Shown one piece after another: positions 9,886-21,431 of a stretch of 24,361 bases of DNA. The stretch is from Syncephalis plumigaleata (taxonomy: Eukaryota > Zoopagomycota > Zoopagomycetes > Zoopagales > Piptocephalidaceae). Made by a program: the position numbers and the translations under genes. Under the pieces are notes generated by a model, which saw only the letters and a list, made by a program, of their open reading frames with translations, did not search any database and was not told the DNA's origin. The stretch spans positions 1 to 24,361 of the forward strand of contig JAIXMF010000203.1 of NCBI GenBank assembly GCA_025201365.1. Direction: 5' to 3'. Numbering within the stretch: the first letter of the stretch is position 1; each line of letters opens with the position of its first letter.

Positions 9886-9917
9886 TGAATTCAATACGCA
9901 ATATGTTGTAAAAGTTA
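9886..9917 (+). repeat. 32-bp direct repeat, copy 2
   Basis: This is the same-orientation partner of 7664-7695, at 28 of 32 positions. It lies directly outside the right inverted-repeat arm. Confidence 0.6.
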
Positions 9918-10120
9918 TTACACCATTATTATTGATATTACTAATGACATTCAAGTATAATAGTAACTACTCTTTAATTGAAATTAAGACTACCATGTAG
10001 ATTGTATATGAATGTATGTATGTATGTATATGTATTGTATTAAAAAAAAGACCACCACCTGTGGTGTCTTCTCCTGCTCCTACCACATAGCATCATTAGC
10101 CAATGCTGCCACTACATCTC

Positions 10121-10158
10121 ACATCACATCACATCACATCACATCACATCACATCACA
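10121..10158. repeat. (ACATC)n pentanucleotide microsatellite
   Basis: About seven perfect ACATC units lie in the 3' flank of the GYF gene. A short ATGT tetranucleotide run lies nearby at about 10013-10030. The 9918-10234 interval holds no gene; it is the 3' side of the GYF gene. Confidence 0.9.
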
Positions 10159-10234
10159 CGGTATACGGCATAGTCAAATAGTAGTAATTTCCGTATGGAA
10201 ATGTACTATATAGATCCACTCATGAAATGATGAA

Positions 10235-11879
10235 TTATTGCTGATTGTGCATATCAAGCTGCGATAAGCCAGCAGCTAACTGATCAACCGATGCACCTCC
10301 ATCCAGTTGTTGCTGCTGTTGCTGATTGAGCTTAACAAGAAGATCACTCTGATAACCGCGAGAGATATGCTGTCCCGACGCCACACCCGATTGCGTAGTG
10401 GGTCCACCCTGACGTTGCTGCAACACATGAACCAAGCGTTGACGATCCATTTGCTGTCGAACACGATCCTTTTCACGTTCCATCTCCTGATAGTACGCTT
10501 CCTCCGTCCAGCCAGCTGCACCGGCAGTTTCCAACAATGCAAGTTGCTCGGCAGTTGGCGCAGATTGCGCAAGATGTAACGCAAGACGATGGGGCGATGG
10601 AAGCAGGAATGGCATCTCGTCATTGCCCAATAGTTGCACCAGCTGGCCAAGCGGTTCAAAGTCGGGATCGCCTTCACGCTTCACCAATAGATTCGCGGTG
10701 AAGAAGCCTGCCTTATACCATTCGTGCATGTCGAGACCAGTGAACGGTCCTTGTATGTTGCCTTGTGGATCGCGATAGAACCAGAGTGTCTCCTCGGGAT
10801 TCTCTATAGGAAGACCGGCGCCCAACTGCTGCGCCTGTTGAGCCAATGAGAAATCGGCACCCATATTCGCGAGATCAGGTATACGACCTCGCGAATTGTT
10901 GCGACCGCCTCTTCCTCCGCCATTACCGCCAACATTCTCAAAGTGGAATACACCCTGCGAATCGAAATGGCCAATAGATCCGGATTGCGTCATAAAGCCA
11001 GGTGTATTGCTTGACCACACCGGCTCCTCAGAGATCTGTGCTCGGCTCATAAAGTTACGGAATCCCTCGTCGCTGCCGATGCCGCCTTGATGGCCACCGC
11101 GTTGTCCACCGTTATTATTATAACTGCCACGAGTGCCGCCTCGACCGCCACGTCCTCCACGACCTCCACGACCGCCTCCATTCTGTTGTTGAAGGATACG
11201 ACGGGTGATGTCGCTATTAACCGAACCACTGGCCATGATGGTCTCTTCCACCTCGGTTAATGGCAGTGTAGCCACCGGTGGAAGCGTTTCCTCGCTTAGC
11301 ACAACTTCGTGCTGTTCAAACTCATTATCGGGAATATCGATTTCTGCCTTGAAAAGTGATAGCATAAATTCCGTAGTGTAGCGGAAGGGTGCTGGTGGCA
11401 ATGGATCCAACGGTGGCGCAAACTTGACCTTCACCGGTTCGGAATCGACGATTAGATTAGCATTAGAAGTGGTGTCTACCTCCGTGCCATCAGCCTTCAC
11501 TAGAGTGGGTTTTGGACGTGGCGTTGCCAGACTGGACTTGAATGCCGGATGATCACGACTGGGACCCGCGAGACTCTGAATGGATGTGCTGGCAGTCGGC
11601 GAATTAGCTGGCTTGATTGGACGCATCCTAATAAGCAACGATAAGTTTACAGGAATCTACTTTGAATACCGCCGTGCATGCCATTTATTATTTAGCTTAT
11701 ATGTGAGCCATACCAGCGGTTATATACCACATGCTCACATAAGATACAACTGTCACTCTCTTTTTTTGTCGACTGATATGTGTCAACACATAGTATTGCA
11801 CTATCATCTTCCTCGCTATTCCCGAATAATTGCTAGCGACTTACCATTCAGGTCCGAAATTCATTGCATTAGCAGCCAT
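10235..11879 (-). CDS. GYF-domain protein (Smy2/GIGYF type)
   Basis: Two exons, complement of 11845-11879 and 10235-11627, give 475 residues. The tiny first exon encodes MAANAMNFGPE and joins through a split Trp codon to MRPIKPANS. The result MNFGPEWMR is the hallmark start of GIGYF/Smy2 proteins, which supports both the exon and the 217-bp intron. FRYTTEFMLSLF at about 93-104 resembles the eIF4E/4EHP-binding motif of GIGYF proteins (Y-X4-[LM]-hydrophobic). An RGG/GGRGG tract follows at about 160-195. The GYF domain is at about 292-346 (LWFYRDPQGNIQGPF, then MHEWYKAGFF and LLVKREGD) and would bind proline-rich peptides such as PPG-phi. A C-terminal charged helix and Q tract follow. Family members repress translation or promote decay of mRNAs in the cytoplasm; that role here is inferred. 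The stop is at 10235-10237. Confidence 0.92.
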
Positions 11880-13029
11880 AATGACAAGTATTGCTGTACA
11901 AGCGACCGTGCGCGTGCCAATAAAAATATAGACGTTCAATCAAATAAACAAACTAACAAACAGCCACGATGTACGTAGATGTAGGTGTATGAGGGTATAA
12001 CAAATAAACTATTGATGCTTCAATACCACCAGGCTTAAATGTAGAAGTAAGACTAGCGAGCGAAAGGTATGAAATGAGATGAGATGAGATCAGTAACAAC
12101 CGTAAAGTATACCTGTGTTGCGGAAAGAAACAAAGCACGGACAAATGGGAAGAACTGACGAAAAGGCACAGTTTTGAGGCACCGCTCTGTTCACACACCT
12201 TTAATCGTAACGATTTCTGATTCGCTGAATTACTCAATAGCAAATGACGGTTATCATCTATACGATCATGCTGTTCGTTTGCCTGCACTATCGGTGAGGT
12301 CGTCGTAACAAACAAGGCACATTTACCATATGTAAATCAAGCATTACTAGGCACGAGTTATATTTTAAATAGTAGCACTATAGCATCATTTGAATAGAGT
12401 AATAATTGTACTTCCTAGCATTATTGACGTATGTTTAATCTAACCATGCGTATTTCACTTTATAATAATTGCTAAACTTTTATATATTGTCGAGTAAGCG
12501 GACATTACAGGAATTTAATTGTAATGGTGTGTCATATAATCCACACATCCTACTGCTATACTCTTCCTATCTCGTATTTTATCGTGTTCCCCTAATGTCA
12601 CGACACAAACACTTTAATCATGTACCACCATTGTCATTCCTTTTGCGATGCTTCTCGATCAAACAACATTACCAAAGATAATAATAATAGCAACAGGAAG
12701 AGTACCACTATTGACTAAGGTGGCTACGATTGTACACGTCAAATTTAGAGAGTTATCGTTATTGTTTGTACACTATAATAAAATAGATGCTTGTTTATTT
12801 CGTGAGAGTATGCCATTCTTGTATTCTACAATCTCATAGCTTACAATTGTTATTGCTGTGCCGCATTCTTACTAACAATCTACGCTCTATTACACTAACG
12901 TTTTATACTACTTATGCAATAAGCAAAAATAATGGTTTTTCTTCAATTACAATTGTATAAAAGCAAAAAAACACCCCCCTCTCTATCTTCATGATAATGT
13001 ATATAGAACGAGCGCGGCAGCAAAACGCT
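11880..13029. other. Intergenic region, no gene recognised
   Basis: This holds the upstream side of the GYF gene and the 3' side of the tRNA gene. Open frames here (for example minus 11953-12315 and plus 12469-12839) show no domain, no convincing start context and AT-rich composition, so they are not called. A short GAGAT run occurs at about 12075-12090. AAAA at 13022-13025 is a TTTT pol III terminator for the minus-strand tRNA. Confidence 0.5.
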
Positions 13030-13111
13030 TGATCAGAGTGGGATTCGAACCCACGCCTCCGAAGAGATTACGGCCTTAACGTAACGCCTTAGACCACTCG
13101 GCCATCTGACC
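13030..13111 (-). tRNA. tRNA-Leu(AAG)
   Basis: The minus strand folds as a type II tRNA of 82 nt. The acceptor GGTCAGA (13111-13105) pairs with TCTGATC (one G-U pair), with discriminator A at 13030. The D arm is GCC-GAGTGGTCTAA-GGC. The anticodon stem TTACG/CGTAA has loop TTAAGGC, so the anticodon is AAG (reads CUU). A long variable arm TCTCTTCGGAGG follows, then the T arm GTGGGTTCGAATCCCAC. A box TGGCCGAGTGG and B box GGTTCGAATCC are present. No intron is seen, and a TTTT terminator follows within about 10 nt. Confidence 0.97.
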
Positions 13112-13757
13112 TTGCCATAATTGATCGGAATTATTGACATCGTGTATATGCTCTCTATTTTAGAGCAAAATAAGAAAAATTGGTTTTTTTTGATTTTTTT
13201 AATAAATCGTGTATTTATTACATAAACTATGATGATGATAATGCTTACGGTTAATTGCATAGGAGTAGTAACGAGTGAACAAAGAGAATACACGATAAGC
13301 AATGTAATAAACAAGCAGTAGTTAGTAGAATGATTGACTTGTCACGAATGAGCAAGGAATGAGCAAGGAAGAACCACTCACTTCAATAACCCAAACGATC
13401 ATATCTCTGTACTTTATTTTATCTCATATGATCATTCATTTGAATGTTGTCAATTTGGTTTATTATAATAAAATAAACACTTTAGTCAATAAACACTTTG
13501 TCAAAAGAAGACAAATAATACGCGTAGACATCATGTTATATTCTCCGTATTATGGTTAGGTTTGCTAATACCCGTAACATGATTGATCAAGTACAATAAT
13601 AATAATAATAATAATAACTACTTTACTAGGCATCTTTATTGCATCGTATAAGCTAGATGTATCAAATGTATCTGTTTCTGTTTCTGTTATTGTGGTAATA
13701 GTGGTTGATTATTGCTTTGTTAGTGTTAATTATTGAATAAAGAAAAAGGAGGGCAAT
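13112..13757. other. Spacer between tRNA-Leu and TUP1, with (AAT)n
   Basis: No gene is recognised. An (AAT)8-like microsatellite lies at about 13594-13617. The right part should hold the TUP1 3' UTR; on the minus strand a TTTATTCAATAATT stretch follows the stop closely. Confidence 0.5.
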
Positions 13758-14668
13758 TTAAGGATTAGGTGGCATGATTGCAGCCGGATTGACACGATCG
13801 TAACTCCAGATCCTTGCACGGAAATCGCCCGATCCTGTTGCAAACAAATTACCCTTGGGACTAATGGCCACCGAGATCACTATAGTAAAAAGATAGTCAA
13901 TAGGTAATACAGTATAACGCTGATACAACTCGCTAGTTAACATACCAGAATTTTTATGACCATGTAGTACAAATAGCTTTTGTGCCTTCACTGGATCCCA
14001 GAACTGAACTGCTCGATCTTTACTTCCGCTAATGACCCAGTTACCGCATGGTGAACAAGCTACCGATAATACAAAGTCTTTATGGCCCGTGAACGTGGTG
14101 GTACAGGCATTGGGCGCTGCTTTATTAGTGGCGGTAGTACCACGCCCCAACTCCCACATCTTGATTGATTTATCGAGTGAACCCGATACCAAATGTTTAT
14201 CTATTCCGTTTACGTGCAACGCTAATTAATACATAGCTAATCTCCATGATGAATGTCCACTTACTATCCGGTGCAAATACAACCGAGTACACCGAGTCAC
14301 GATGTCCCTCGAATCGTTCGATAAAATCACCGCTTCGTGTATCCCATACGCGTACCATACGATCCAGACTGCCCGCTGCTACGTACTTGCCATCCGGACT
14401 GAATGCCACGCTGGTAACACCGGCATCCTTACTCTCTTGGTCTTCGACCACTAGCGTGTGTATTAGTCGACCAGTATCCGCCTCCCAGATACGTGCCGTT
14501 CTATCACCGCTACCGCTAACGATCAATCGACCATCATACGAGTAGTCGAGCGAGTAAATGTCCTGTGTATGTCCTTGTAACACGGTACGGATTTGTTTTG
14601 CCGCAAGATCCCAAATCTACATGGTAAATAATATGAACAACAGTTAGTATCGATGCATGACTATATGT

Positions 14669-14705
<37 letters not shown>

Positions 14706-16532
14706 GCTTCTATTATAGCATAGCAACTTACGCGAATCTGGCAATCTTCTGCACCGGTAGCGATGAAATTACCATCTGGACTAAAGCAAACCGATCGAAT
14801 GTACAAGTCACCCTTCTTTAATACTGAATCATCAGCCAGTACACTAGGAAATAGCATGGATTGTTAACACAATGTAGGTATAATTACTAATGACATGTTA
14901 GCACCTCATTAACTATACTAACCTTATTCGCTGTCCTGTAACTACATCGTAAATTTGAGCTGTACGATTGCAACCGGTAGCTAGATATTTGCCATCATGA
15001 CTGAAATTAACGCAGCAGACAACACTATACATACATACGCGTATATATATACATGATCAATCATTATTGTTAGTATTGTGTCGTATAATAAACAAAACTT
15101 ATTCGTTTAACCTACCTGGAATGGTCTAACGTATGTACAAGGTCAACATCAAGCAATTTAGGGATCTTATTATTAAATCTATAGTGAAGAACAAAATAAG
15201 CAACTGAATTTATTAAATACACGTTCATCTTCACTTACGCAATAACCCAATCTGACCCTTCACGTCGCATACCACTCTGTGTGACTTCCGTGTCCATGTC
15301 AACAGGTGTACGACGTACCGCGGAAGAGGCAGATGGCTGTGCCGATTGCTGTGGCGGCATCGTAGAAGGTGGTTGCGATAGTCGCGGTGTACTTGGATTA
15401 TTTCCTCGTGCACTTCCTGGTCGACCAGGTTGTTGCTGCTGCTGTTGTTGTTGCGGCTGTTGCTGAGGTGGCTGCTGCTGCTGTTGTTGTGGTGGTGGTC
15501 CACCCTGTGAATGCGGCATAGGAGGTCCACCATAACCTATAACGCATATACAAATATATATATTAGATGATTTATTAGATAAATAGATGCACTCGATCTT
15601 ACCTTGCGCTGATCCACCCATATGTTGCGTGTTTGATGTGGGTGGGTAACCGTGTTCGCTATCCACACGTGGACGCTTAGCATATCCTGGTTGCATTTGA
15701 GCTTGTTGCGAGGCCATTTGCTGCTGTTGCTGTTGCTGTTGCTGCTGCTGTTGTTGTTGTTGTGAATGGTAATAGCCCGATGGTTGAGCCTGCGAATTAG
15801 GATGCGGCTGTCCTTGATGGCCTGCTGATGGTGGTGGCTGTTGTTGTTGTTGTTGCTGCTGTTGTTGCTGCTGCTGTTGCTGATGTGGTGGCGGTTGTAA
15901 CTGCGGTGCATGTTGATGCATATGATGCATATTCTGTGCTTGTGAATCATTAGCAGTTGGCGTAGGATGAGGCGGTAAAGCCGGACCACTACCAGGAGCA
16001 ATGTTGCCGAATAACGTCGAACTATGATGTCCGATTTGCGGTGGAGGTGGCTGAGGTGGTGCAGGTGCCGCACCCGCTCCACCCGCTCTTAAATGCTCGA
16101 TTTCACGTCGTAGCCGCATAATCTCTTCTTCATATCTGTAGTTATACAGGAAAGTAAGTATACATGTCCAGTCAATGGAGGCATCCGTATCTGATAACTT
16201 ACTGTTGCTTGATCTTTGCTTGATTCCGTTCAAGTTCCATTAGATTTTGTTGAAATAGCGTCATTTCTTGTACTTGTTGCGCTACCGCTAATGTGATTAT
16301 ACGAAGCATACGCGATAAATGCAGTTAGATAACATTGTCCGGATACACCCTTCCCTCACCGCCACCCCCTAGCATACTTACTCTTTTGATCAAACTCATC
16401 ACGCTGCAGTTTTAAATAGGTAATCTCTTGGCTTAGTTGATCGTACTCATGTCGAATCTGGTCCAAATACTCGTGAACCCGATTAGCCGCGGCTGTCGGC
16501 ACCATCTGTCGATGATTATAAATGGACGACAT
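13758..16532 (-). CDS. TUP1: Tup1 transcriptional corepressor
   Basis: Ten exons, complement of 16382-16532, 16203-16287, 15603-16135, 15239-15536, 15116-15178, 14923-15024, 14732-14843, 14265-14616, 13946-14221 and 13758-13879, give 697 residues with consistent phases. Tup1 forms a tetramer with Cyc8/Ssn6 and represses genes when recruited by DNA-binding factors. The N-terminus ([12 protein letters not shown], then [18 protein letters not shown]) is the Tup1 tetramerisation helix. Coiled coil continues to about residue 95. A long Q/P/H-rich linker with several poly-Q tracts follows. The conserved link [17 protein letters not shown] at about 359-377 leads into seven WD40 repeats with strands such as [21 protein letters not shown] and [15 protein letters not shown]. 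It ends [10 protein letters not shown]. The upstream GTG-initiated extension in frame is taken as 5' UTR because fungal Tup1 starts at MSSIY. The second exon has two possible in-frame acceptors six bases apart (16287 or 16281). Confidence 0.96.
14669..14704. repeat. (TAC)n microsatellite in a TUP1 intron
   Basis: About twelve TAC/ACT units lie inside the intron 14617-14731, between the exons that encode EDCQIR and IWDLAAKQ. Similar TAC tracts occur at 19384-19411 and 22799-22841. Confidence 0.9.
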
Positions 16533-17666
16533 GTTGTTGACCCACTCGTTTACCACTGATACTATATAGTGCAGATCAGTTTACCGTAATACAGGGACGA
16601 CACTTCTTGAAGATCCAAGATCCAAACACTTTTCTATATGCCAGAACGAGTGGATATAGGAAATCACGATCAGAACACACGTGTACGTTTACTCCCAGAT
16701 GAAGCAATCAAGTAAACACTCGATGATTAGACAAAGAGTAATCAATAATCGTCGATAAGTAAGCGTTGTATCTACACGCACACGTCACCATCAAGGTAGA
16801 AGAAGAAGAGGTAGAAGGAGAGGAAGTATACGAATAGATTGAGGGAAATACGCGTGCGTATATAGGCGTGCGGTGTTTTAAGATCACGGATGGAAGCAAT
16901 ACGATAACCAATGACGAGTAGCAAAATAGTAAGTAAGTGAGATAGAGAAAGAGAGCAAGAGAGCAAGAGAGAGAGATTGAAGGAAAAGAAAAGTAGCCCC
17001 ACAATACCGCACACACCGCACGTACACAAAGAGATAATAATACGCACGTATGAACACACGAACACACGCACGCACACAATAGCGGTTGCTGCTCTTTAAA
17101 GGAGTGGGAGTGTAATAAAATCGAAACTATCGGAGCAAAATAATAATAAACGGAACCACGTTGTGGCCACGCTTACACACCTTATCCGTGCAATAGGAAT
17201 AGGCGAATAGAGGAAAGATACGCGTTTGTTTGTGTATTGACGCGTTTATATAAATGTATATATATATATATGTGCGTGTAGAGAGCAGTGACCAAGTGTG
17301 ATAGTAACTGGAATGACAAAGAAAGCTAGAAATGGAAGAAGTGAGAGTGGAAGTGAAAGAGGAGGAGGAGGAAGGAGGAAGGAGAAATGATGCAGTGGTT
17401 GAGGGAACGAATAAAGATGAAATGCAAGGCCAGTGATTGATAACGACGAATTATAATTAATCACATTTGCTATGACGTTTGTCGTAGTTAACACATGACA
17501 CACTTATTACCAAAGTAGTAGTCTAGACTCACAATCTGTGGATTACCATTCATGGAGGATGAATTACAGGATTAGAGCAAAAAAATGATACCATCACACT
17601 TGTTTGCTCATTCCACCTCCTTTACCGTTTATTTGCTACATTTCCCTTACAGTGTAATTATACGCC
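16533..17666. promoter_or_regulatory. Divergent promoter region between TUP1 and the hydrolase gene
   Basis: TUP1 (-) and the hydrolase (+) are transcribed away from this 1.1-kb gap. The TUP1 side is a CT-rich tract on the coding strand (reverse complement of 16938-16998, AGAGAGCAAGAGAGAGAG type). It is flanked by CACACG/ACGCACG repeats at about 17035-17075. Another purine-rich stretch lies at about 17340-17410. Many open frames cross these tracts, but all are low-complexity and none is called. No TATA box can be assigned with confidence. Confidence 0.5.
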
Positions 17667-18933
17667 ATGCCTGCTATAAAACAACTGTTACTAGTATTTG
17701 TACATGGATTCCGCGGTGACGATACGACATTTGAGGTAGGACAGCGACAATAGTAGCAATGATATTGGTATGTCGTTGTGACATAAGAGCTAATTGAGTG
17801 GTTGTCAACGACCAATTAGGGCTTTCCTGAACGCTTACGACAAGTATTAACGAATAGTCTATCGGGTATCGATGTGGATACTGCCGTTTATCCGCAATAT
17901 CAAACGCGTGGCGATTTCACACAGGCTGTATCGTTATTCTGCCAATGGTTAATCGATCAGACGAGTGAACGACAACGTACGACGAAGGATCCAGTACATG
18001 TCATTCTACTGGGACACTCCATGGGCGGACTTGTAGGTAAGCATCTTCGTAGTCGCGATGAATAAACCCAACGAGTAGATAGAATAGTAACGCTTGAAAT
18101 GAATCAACTTGCTCGCATCTACTAGCAACCGATGCCATTGATTATTTCCGTACAGAAGCCATGGCCGTATGTCCTCTACCGGATACACTACCCATTATCA
18201 TTGGTTTATTAGCTTATGATACGCCGTTCTTTGGATTGTCGGCACCCTTCATATCGCGTGCTGCCTACTCGCACGTCAATACTTGGTCGGATACGTTCTC
18301 CTCCACGGCTGCGCTACTTTCATCGGCTGCTCTACCCGCTGCCAAGATTCTGGCCGGTAATCGATGGAAGGCCGCTGCTAGTGGAGGCATCTTGGCAGCA
18401 GCCTTGGTAGGCACGGCATTCGCTAATCGTGATAAAGTGCGAGAGGGTGTACGCTGGGCGTCAGAACATTTGGTATTTGCAAGTACACTCATGGGTGATG
18501 TGGCACTACGGCAACGGTAAGTAGAGATTCATCATCATGACGTAAAGAAACACTTTATTGACTAAATGATTCATTCCAGAATGGAACGTCTATGCAGCTA
18601 TCCAGACCTGCCATTTCGATGCTATTACAACGTGGTAAGTAGTCAAGTATTCATGGTGAAGCTAAGCGACGAGCAACTAAAAAATGACTATACCACCACT
18701 AGATTCGTTCGTCATCCGGTGATGCATCAACCTTTATTCATACGCCACCTTCCTCGGTACCTTCAGGTCGATTTATCCCTATTCCATCGCCATCCAAGGA
18801 TGAGATCGGCGCCCATACAACCATGTTCAGTGTAAATAATCCGACCTACTATACTATAGGAGATAATACGATCAATTTCATTTGTGATACTGTTAATACT
18901 TACAAGCAATCAATAGCAAATGATACATCATAA
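17667..18933 (+). CDS. Alpha/beta-hydrolase, DUF676/lipase-like serine hydrolase
   Basis: Five exons (17667-17735, 17820-18036, 18156-18516, 18580-18634, 18703-18933) give 310 residues with consistent phases. The N-terminus LLLVFVHGFRGDDTTF is the oxyanion-side HG motif. VHVILLGHSMGGLV supplies the nucleophile elbow with S90, and YDTPFFGL matches the strand after it. DEIGAHTTMF supplies a likely catalytic histidine, H272. A hydrophobic, Ala-rich segment at about 125-175 (AALLSSAALPAA, then GGILAAALVGTAFA) suggests membrane association. The fold fits fungal DUF676-type lipases or esterases; the substrate cannot be told. The intron at 18635-18702 has no stop in frame when retained. It is removed here because only the spliced frame gives FIPIPSPSKDEIGAH and YYTIGDNT. 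The FAF2-like gene follows 534 bp downstream on the same strand. Confidence 0.85.
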
Positions 18934-19467
18934 CTCGTAATTTATATGATGCATGTATGTATGTATTTGTGTTATCTCTTTGATTATATGAATAAATTGA
19001 AGCCAACTAACCATACAAACATCTTTTATATATAAGCAATTGATACTTAAAAACATCATATACGCCAAACGCCGTACGGCAATTGTACAATCCTCTCTTC
19101 AATCCTTCTATCAAACATGGCAATGGTTATCCAGTTGTCTAAGAATGGATTTTGTTATCTTTATTCACATTAATCAATAAACACTTTTAATACACATATA
19201 AATAAATTGACTTTCATGTGATGTTGATATTTATGCATACGAAAGAAGAGACGGCCAGTCTAGTCTCCTTTTCCGAGTAAAACCTATCTTTCCTTTTGAT
19301 TCTTCTACTTGTTACTACTTTATTGGAACGGTATTCTATCATTTCTACATTACTTTTACCATTTCTACGACTATTCTCTGTTATTACTACTACTACTACT
19401 ACTACTACTACTAGTAGCAGCGTTACTATTGCATATATCCAACGGTTATCACTTTCAGTGGCATACT
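18934..19467 (+). other. Hydrolase 3' UTR and FAF2-like upstream region
   Basis: AATAAA in ATGAATAAATTG at about 18987-18998 is a likely polyadenylation signal. A (TAC)n tract lies at 19384-19411. A CTTTCAG acceptor at 19452-19458 suggests a 5' UTR intron before the FAF2-like start. Nothing resembling a UBA domain was found in the three plus frames. Confidence 0.45.
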
Positions 19468-21431
19468 ATGTTGGAATCACCTCGACCAAGAACACCTCCA
19501 GTAAGTGGAAGAATCGTCCTGGTGAAGATGACTCGTTCTTACACTGACTAATCTCTACTATTACAAACGTAACTAGCCGCGATCCTTATTATGGAGTGTA
19601 ATATTCTGGCCGTTTACTACGGCTGCCTCCATCCTGTTGTATATCGGTAAGGGATACTCGCCTTACAAAGAACTAGACTGAAGCATGCGCTTTACTAACT
19701 GATCTACGACTGTAATAGCGGCACTACTACGTCTAACCAATGGGGGTGGTGGGCGGGCCAGTATCACGCAGGGACAGCGACGACGACGGGAACGACGACG
19801 ACGTGATCCACGCTTATGTGCCGAAGAGTTTACGCGTGCATTTGAAGCTCGTTACGGATCGCAACATCCCGATTTCCAGGAAAGCAGCTATACTCAGGTA
19901 CTATACTATATCATCGATGTACCATGGTAATATGTAAATGCGCCTCGTTTAATAATACATACTGTCTAGGCATTAGAGGATGGAAAAAGCAATCTGAAAT
20001 TCCTGCTCGTCTATCTTCATTCCGAGGAACACGATGAAACTGATGGATTTTGTCGGTAAGTAACTAGGTAGATACGGGCGTGTATTTATCTATCAAATAA
20101 TAATGATAATAGTAACAGCATCAGCAGCAACATTGCTAACAGTTTATTAGTAATGTTTTAGCATCGACACAGCTGTGTGACTTTCTAACGCGACATCAAT
20201 TCATATGTTGGGCGGGAGATATTGAAGATCAAGAAGCATTCCAAGGTAATTCAGTATGAATTCACGATTCATCAAGTATATAGGATAATAATACTAATAG
20301 TAATGATAACATGGTAATCAACGAGTAGTAAGCACGACATTGCAAGCTACTGGATATCCATTCCTTGCTGTCGTTGTACTGCATATGCCTGGTGCATTAA
20401 GTGGTGCCAGTGTACTTAGTAGTTCGGCTAAAATGACCGTAGTTGATCGGTTGGATGGTAAGAGAAATGCTACGCGTACCATTTATACCCAATGAATTAA
20501 TCCATCTATCTATATATCGATACAACTTATTCAGGTATCACCAATGTAGATGTCATTATTACTCGTCTTCAACGGGCTATCGATCGCTACGAGGGCCAAT
20601 TGGAGGCGGCACGTGCCGAACGACGTCAACGAGAAGTAAATCGAATGCTACGCGAAGAGCAAGATGCCGCTTATCAAGCCAGTCTACGTGCTGATCAAGA
20701 AAAGGTAAATAATAGTAATAATGGCATAACGAATTTATTGATCCATTAGACATACTCACCAATGCATCGAAATATACGCGTACACAAATTGACACCTATC
20801 CTATGCATCAATAGGAACGACGAGTCCGTGAGGCCCGTGAACTTGAAGAGCGTAAACGACAAGAAATGGAGCGTAAACGGCAGGAGCAGGCACAACTAGC
20901 ACAGGTAATGTTGATAGAAAGATAGGGAAGAGAAAAAAGGACAGTTGATATAATGAATAACTTACTGTCCTACATGTGATACTTGCCATTAGAAACGAGC
21001 TGCGTATCAGTACTACTTGCGTGCCAACCTACCCGATGAACCATTGGCCAACGAGGAGAACACGACACGGTTAGGCATACGTTTATCGGATGGACGTCGT
21101 ATTACACGACGTTTCCGTGGTCACGATTTGGTCCAAGTAAGCAATGTGACTTGATCTAACACAAGCCCTTAAATAACCTCTGTACGATGTCTAGGATGTT
21201 TTCGCGTTTATCGACACGATCGACCTAGAGGGGACCGAGCACAATGAGCACCTGTCATCTCCACCTCACGATTACACACATACCTATCCGTTCATTCTGG
21301 TGTCACCGTTTCCGCGTACAGAATATACGGCTGAACAATTGGGCAGATCCATTGCTACATTGAAAGATTGGTGGCCAAGTGCCAATTTAGTAGTGGAGCC
21401 ACTGGAAGAAGAAGAAGAAGAAGACAATTAG
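19468..21431 (+). CDS. FAF2/UBXD8-like UBX-domain protein
   Basis: Ten exons (19468-19500, 19577-19646, 19719-19897, 19970-20055, 20151-20245, 20329-20457, 20535-20704, 20815-20904, 20993-21136, 21195-21431) give 410 residues. FAF2-type proteins insert by a hairpin into ER or lipid-droplet membranes and recruit the p97/Cdc48 ATPase for protein degradation. The hairpin is SLLWSVIFWPFTTAASILLY (residues 14-33) plus IAALLRL. The UAS domain follows: ARYGSQHPDFQESSYTQAL, then FLLVYLHSEEHDETDGFCRN, then TLQATGYPFLAVVVLH. A charged coiled coil spans about 225-290. A UBX domain spans about 300-400, with RLGIRLSDGRRITRRF and the Cdc48-contact turn FPR at 371-373. It ends in an acidic E-run. Exon 5 uses the acceptor at 20150; the later TTTTAG at about 20161 would break the frame. 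The usual N-terminal UBA domain is not seen. Confidence 0.93.

Noticed and set aside
11953-12315. 120-codon minus frame
   Set aside because: No recognisable motif, no splice partners and biased AT-rich composition.
14669-14857. Valine-run extension of a TUP1 exon frame
   Set aside because: It is a translated TAC microsatellite inside an intron; the GTAAGT donor at 14731 removes it and restores the WD40 frame.
16708-17079. Minus-strand frames of 63-123 codons upstream of TUP1
   Set aside because: They are low-complexity translations of CT- and CA-rich promoter DNA, overlapping in several frames, with no domain.
19309-19467. Leucine-rich N-terminal extension of the FAF2-like protein
   Set aside because: It has no convincing start, is mostly a translated TAC microsatellite, and is followed by a good splice acceptor at 19458. 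It is more likely leader or intron.
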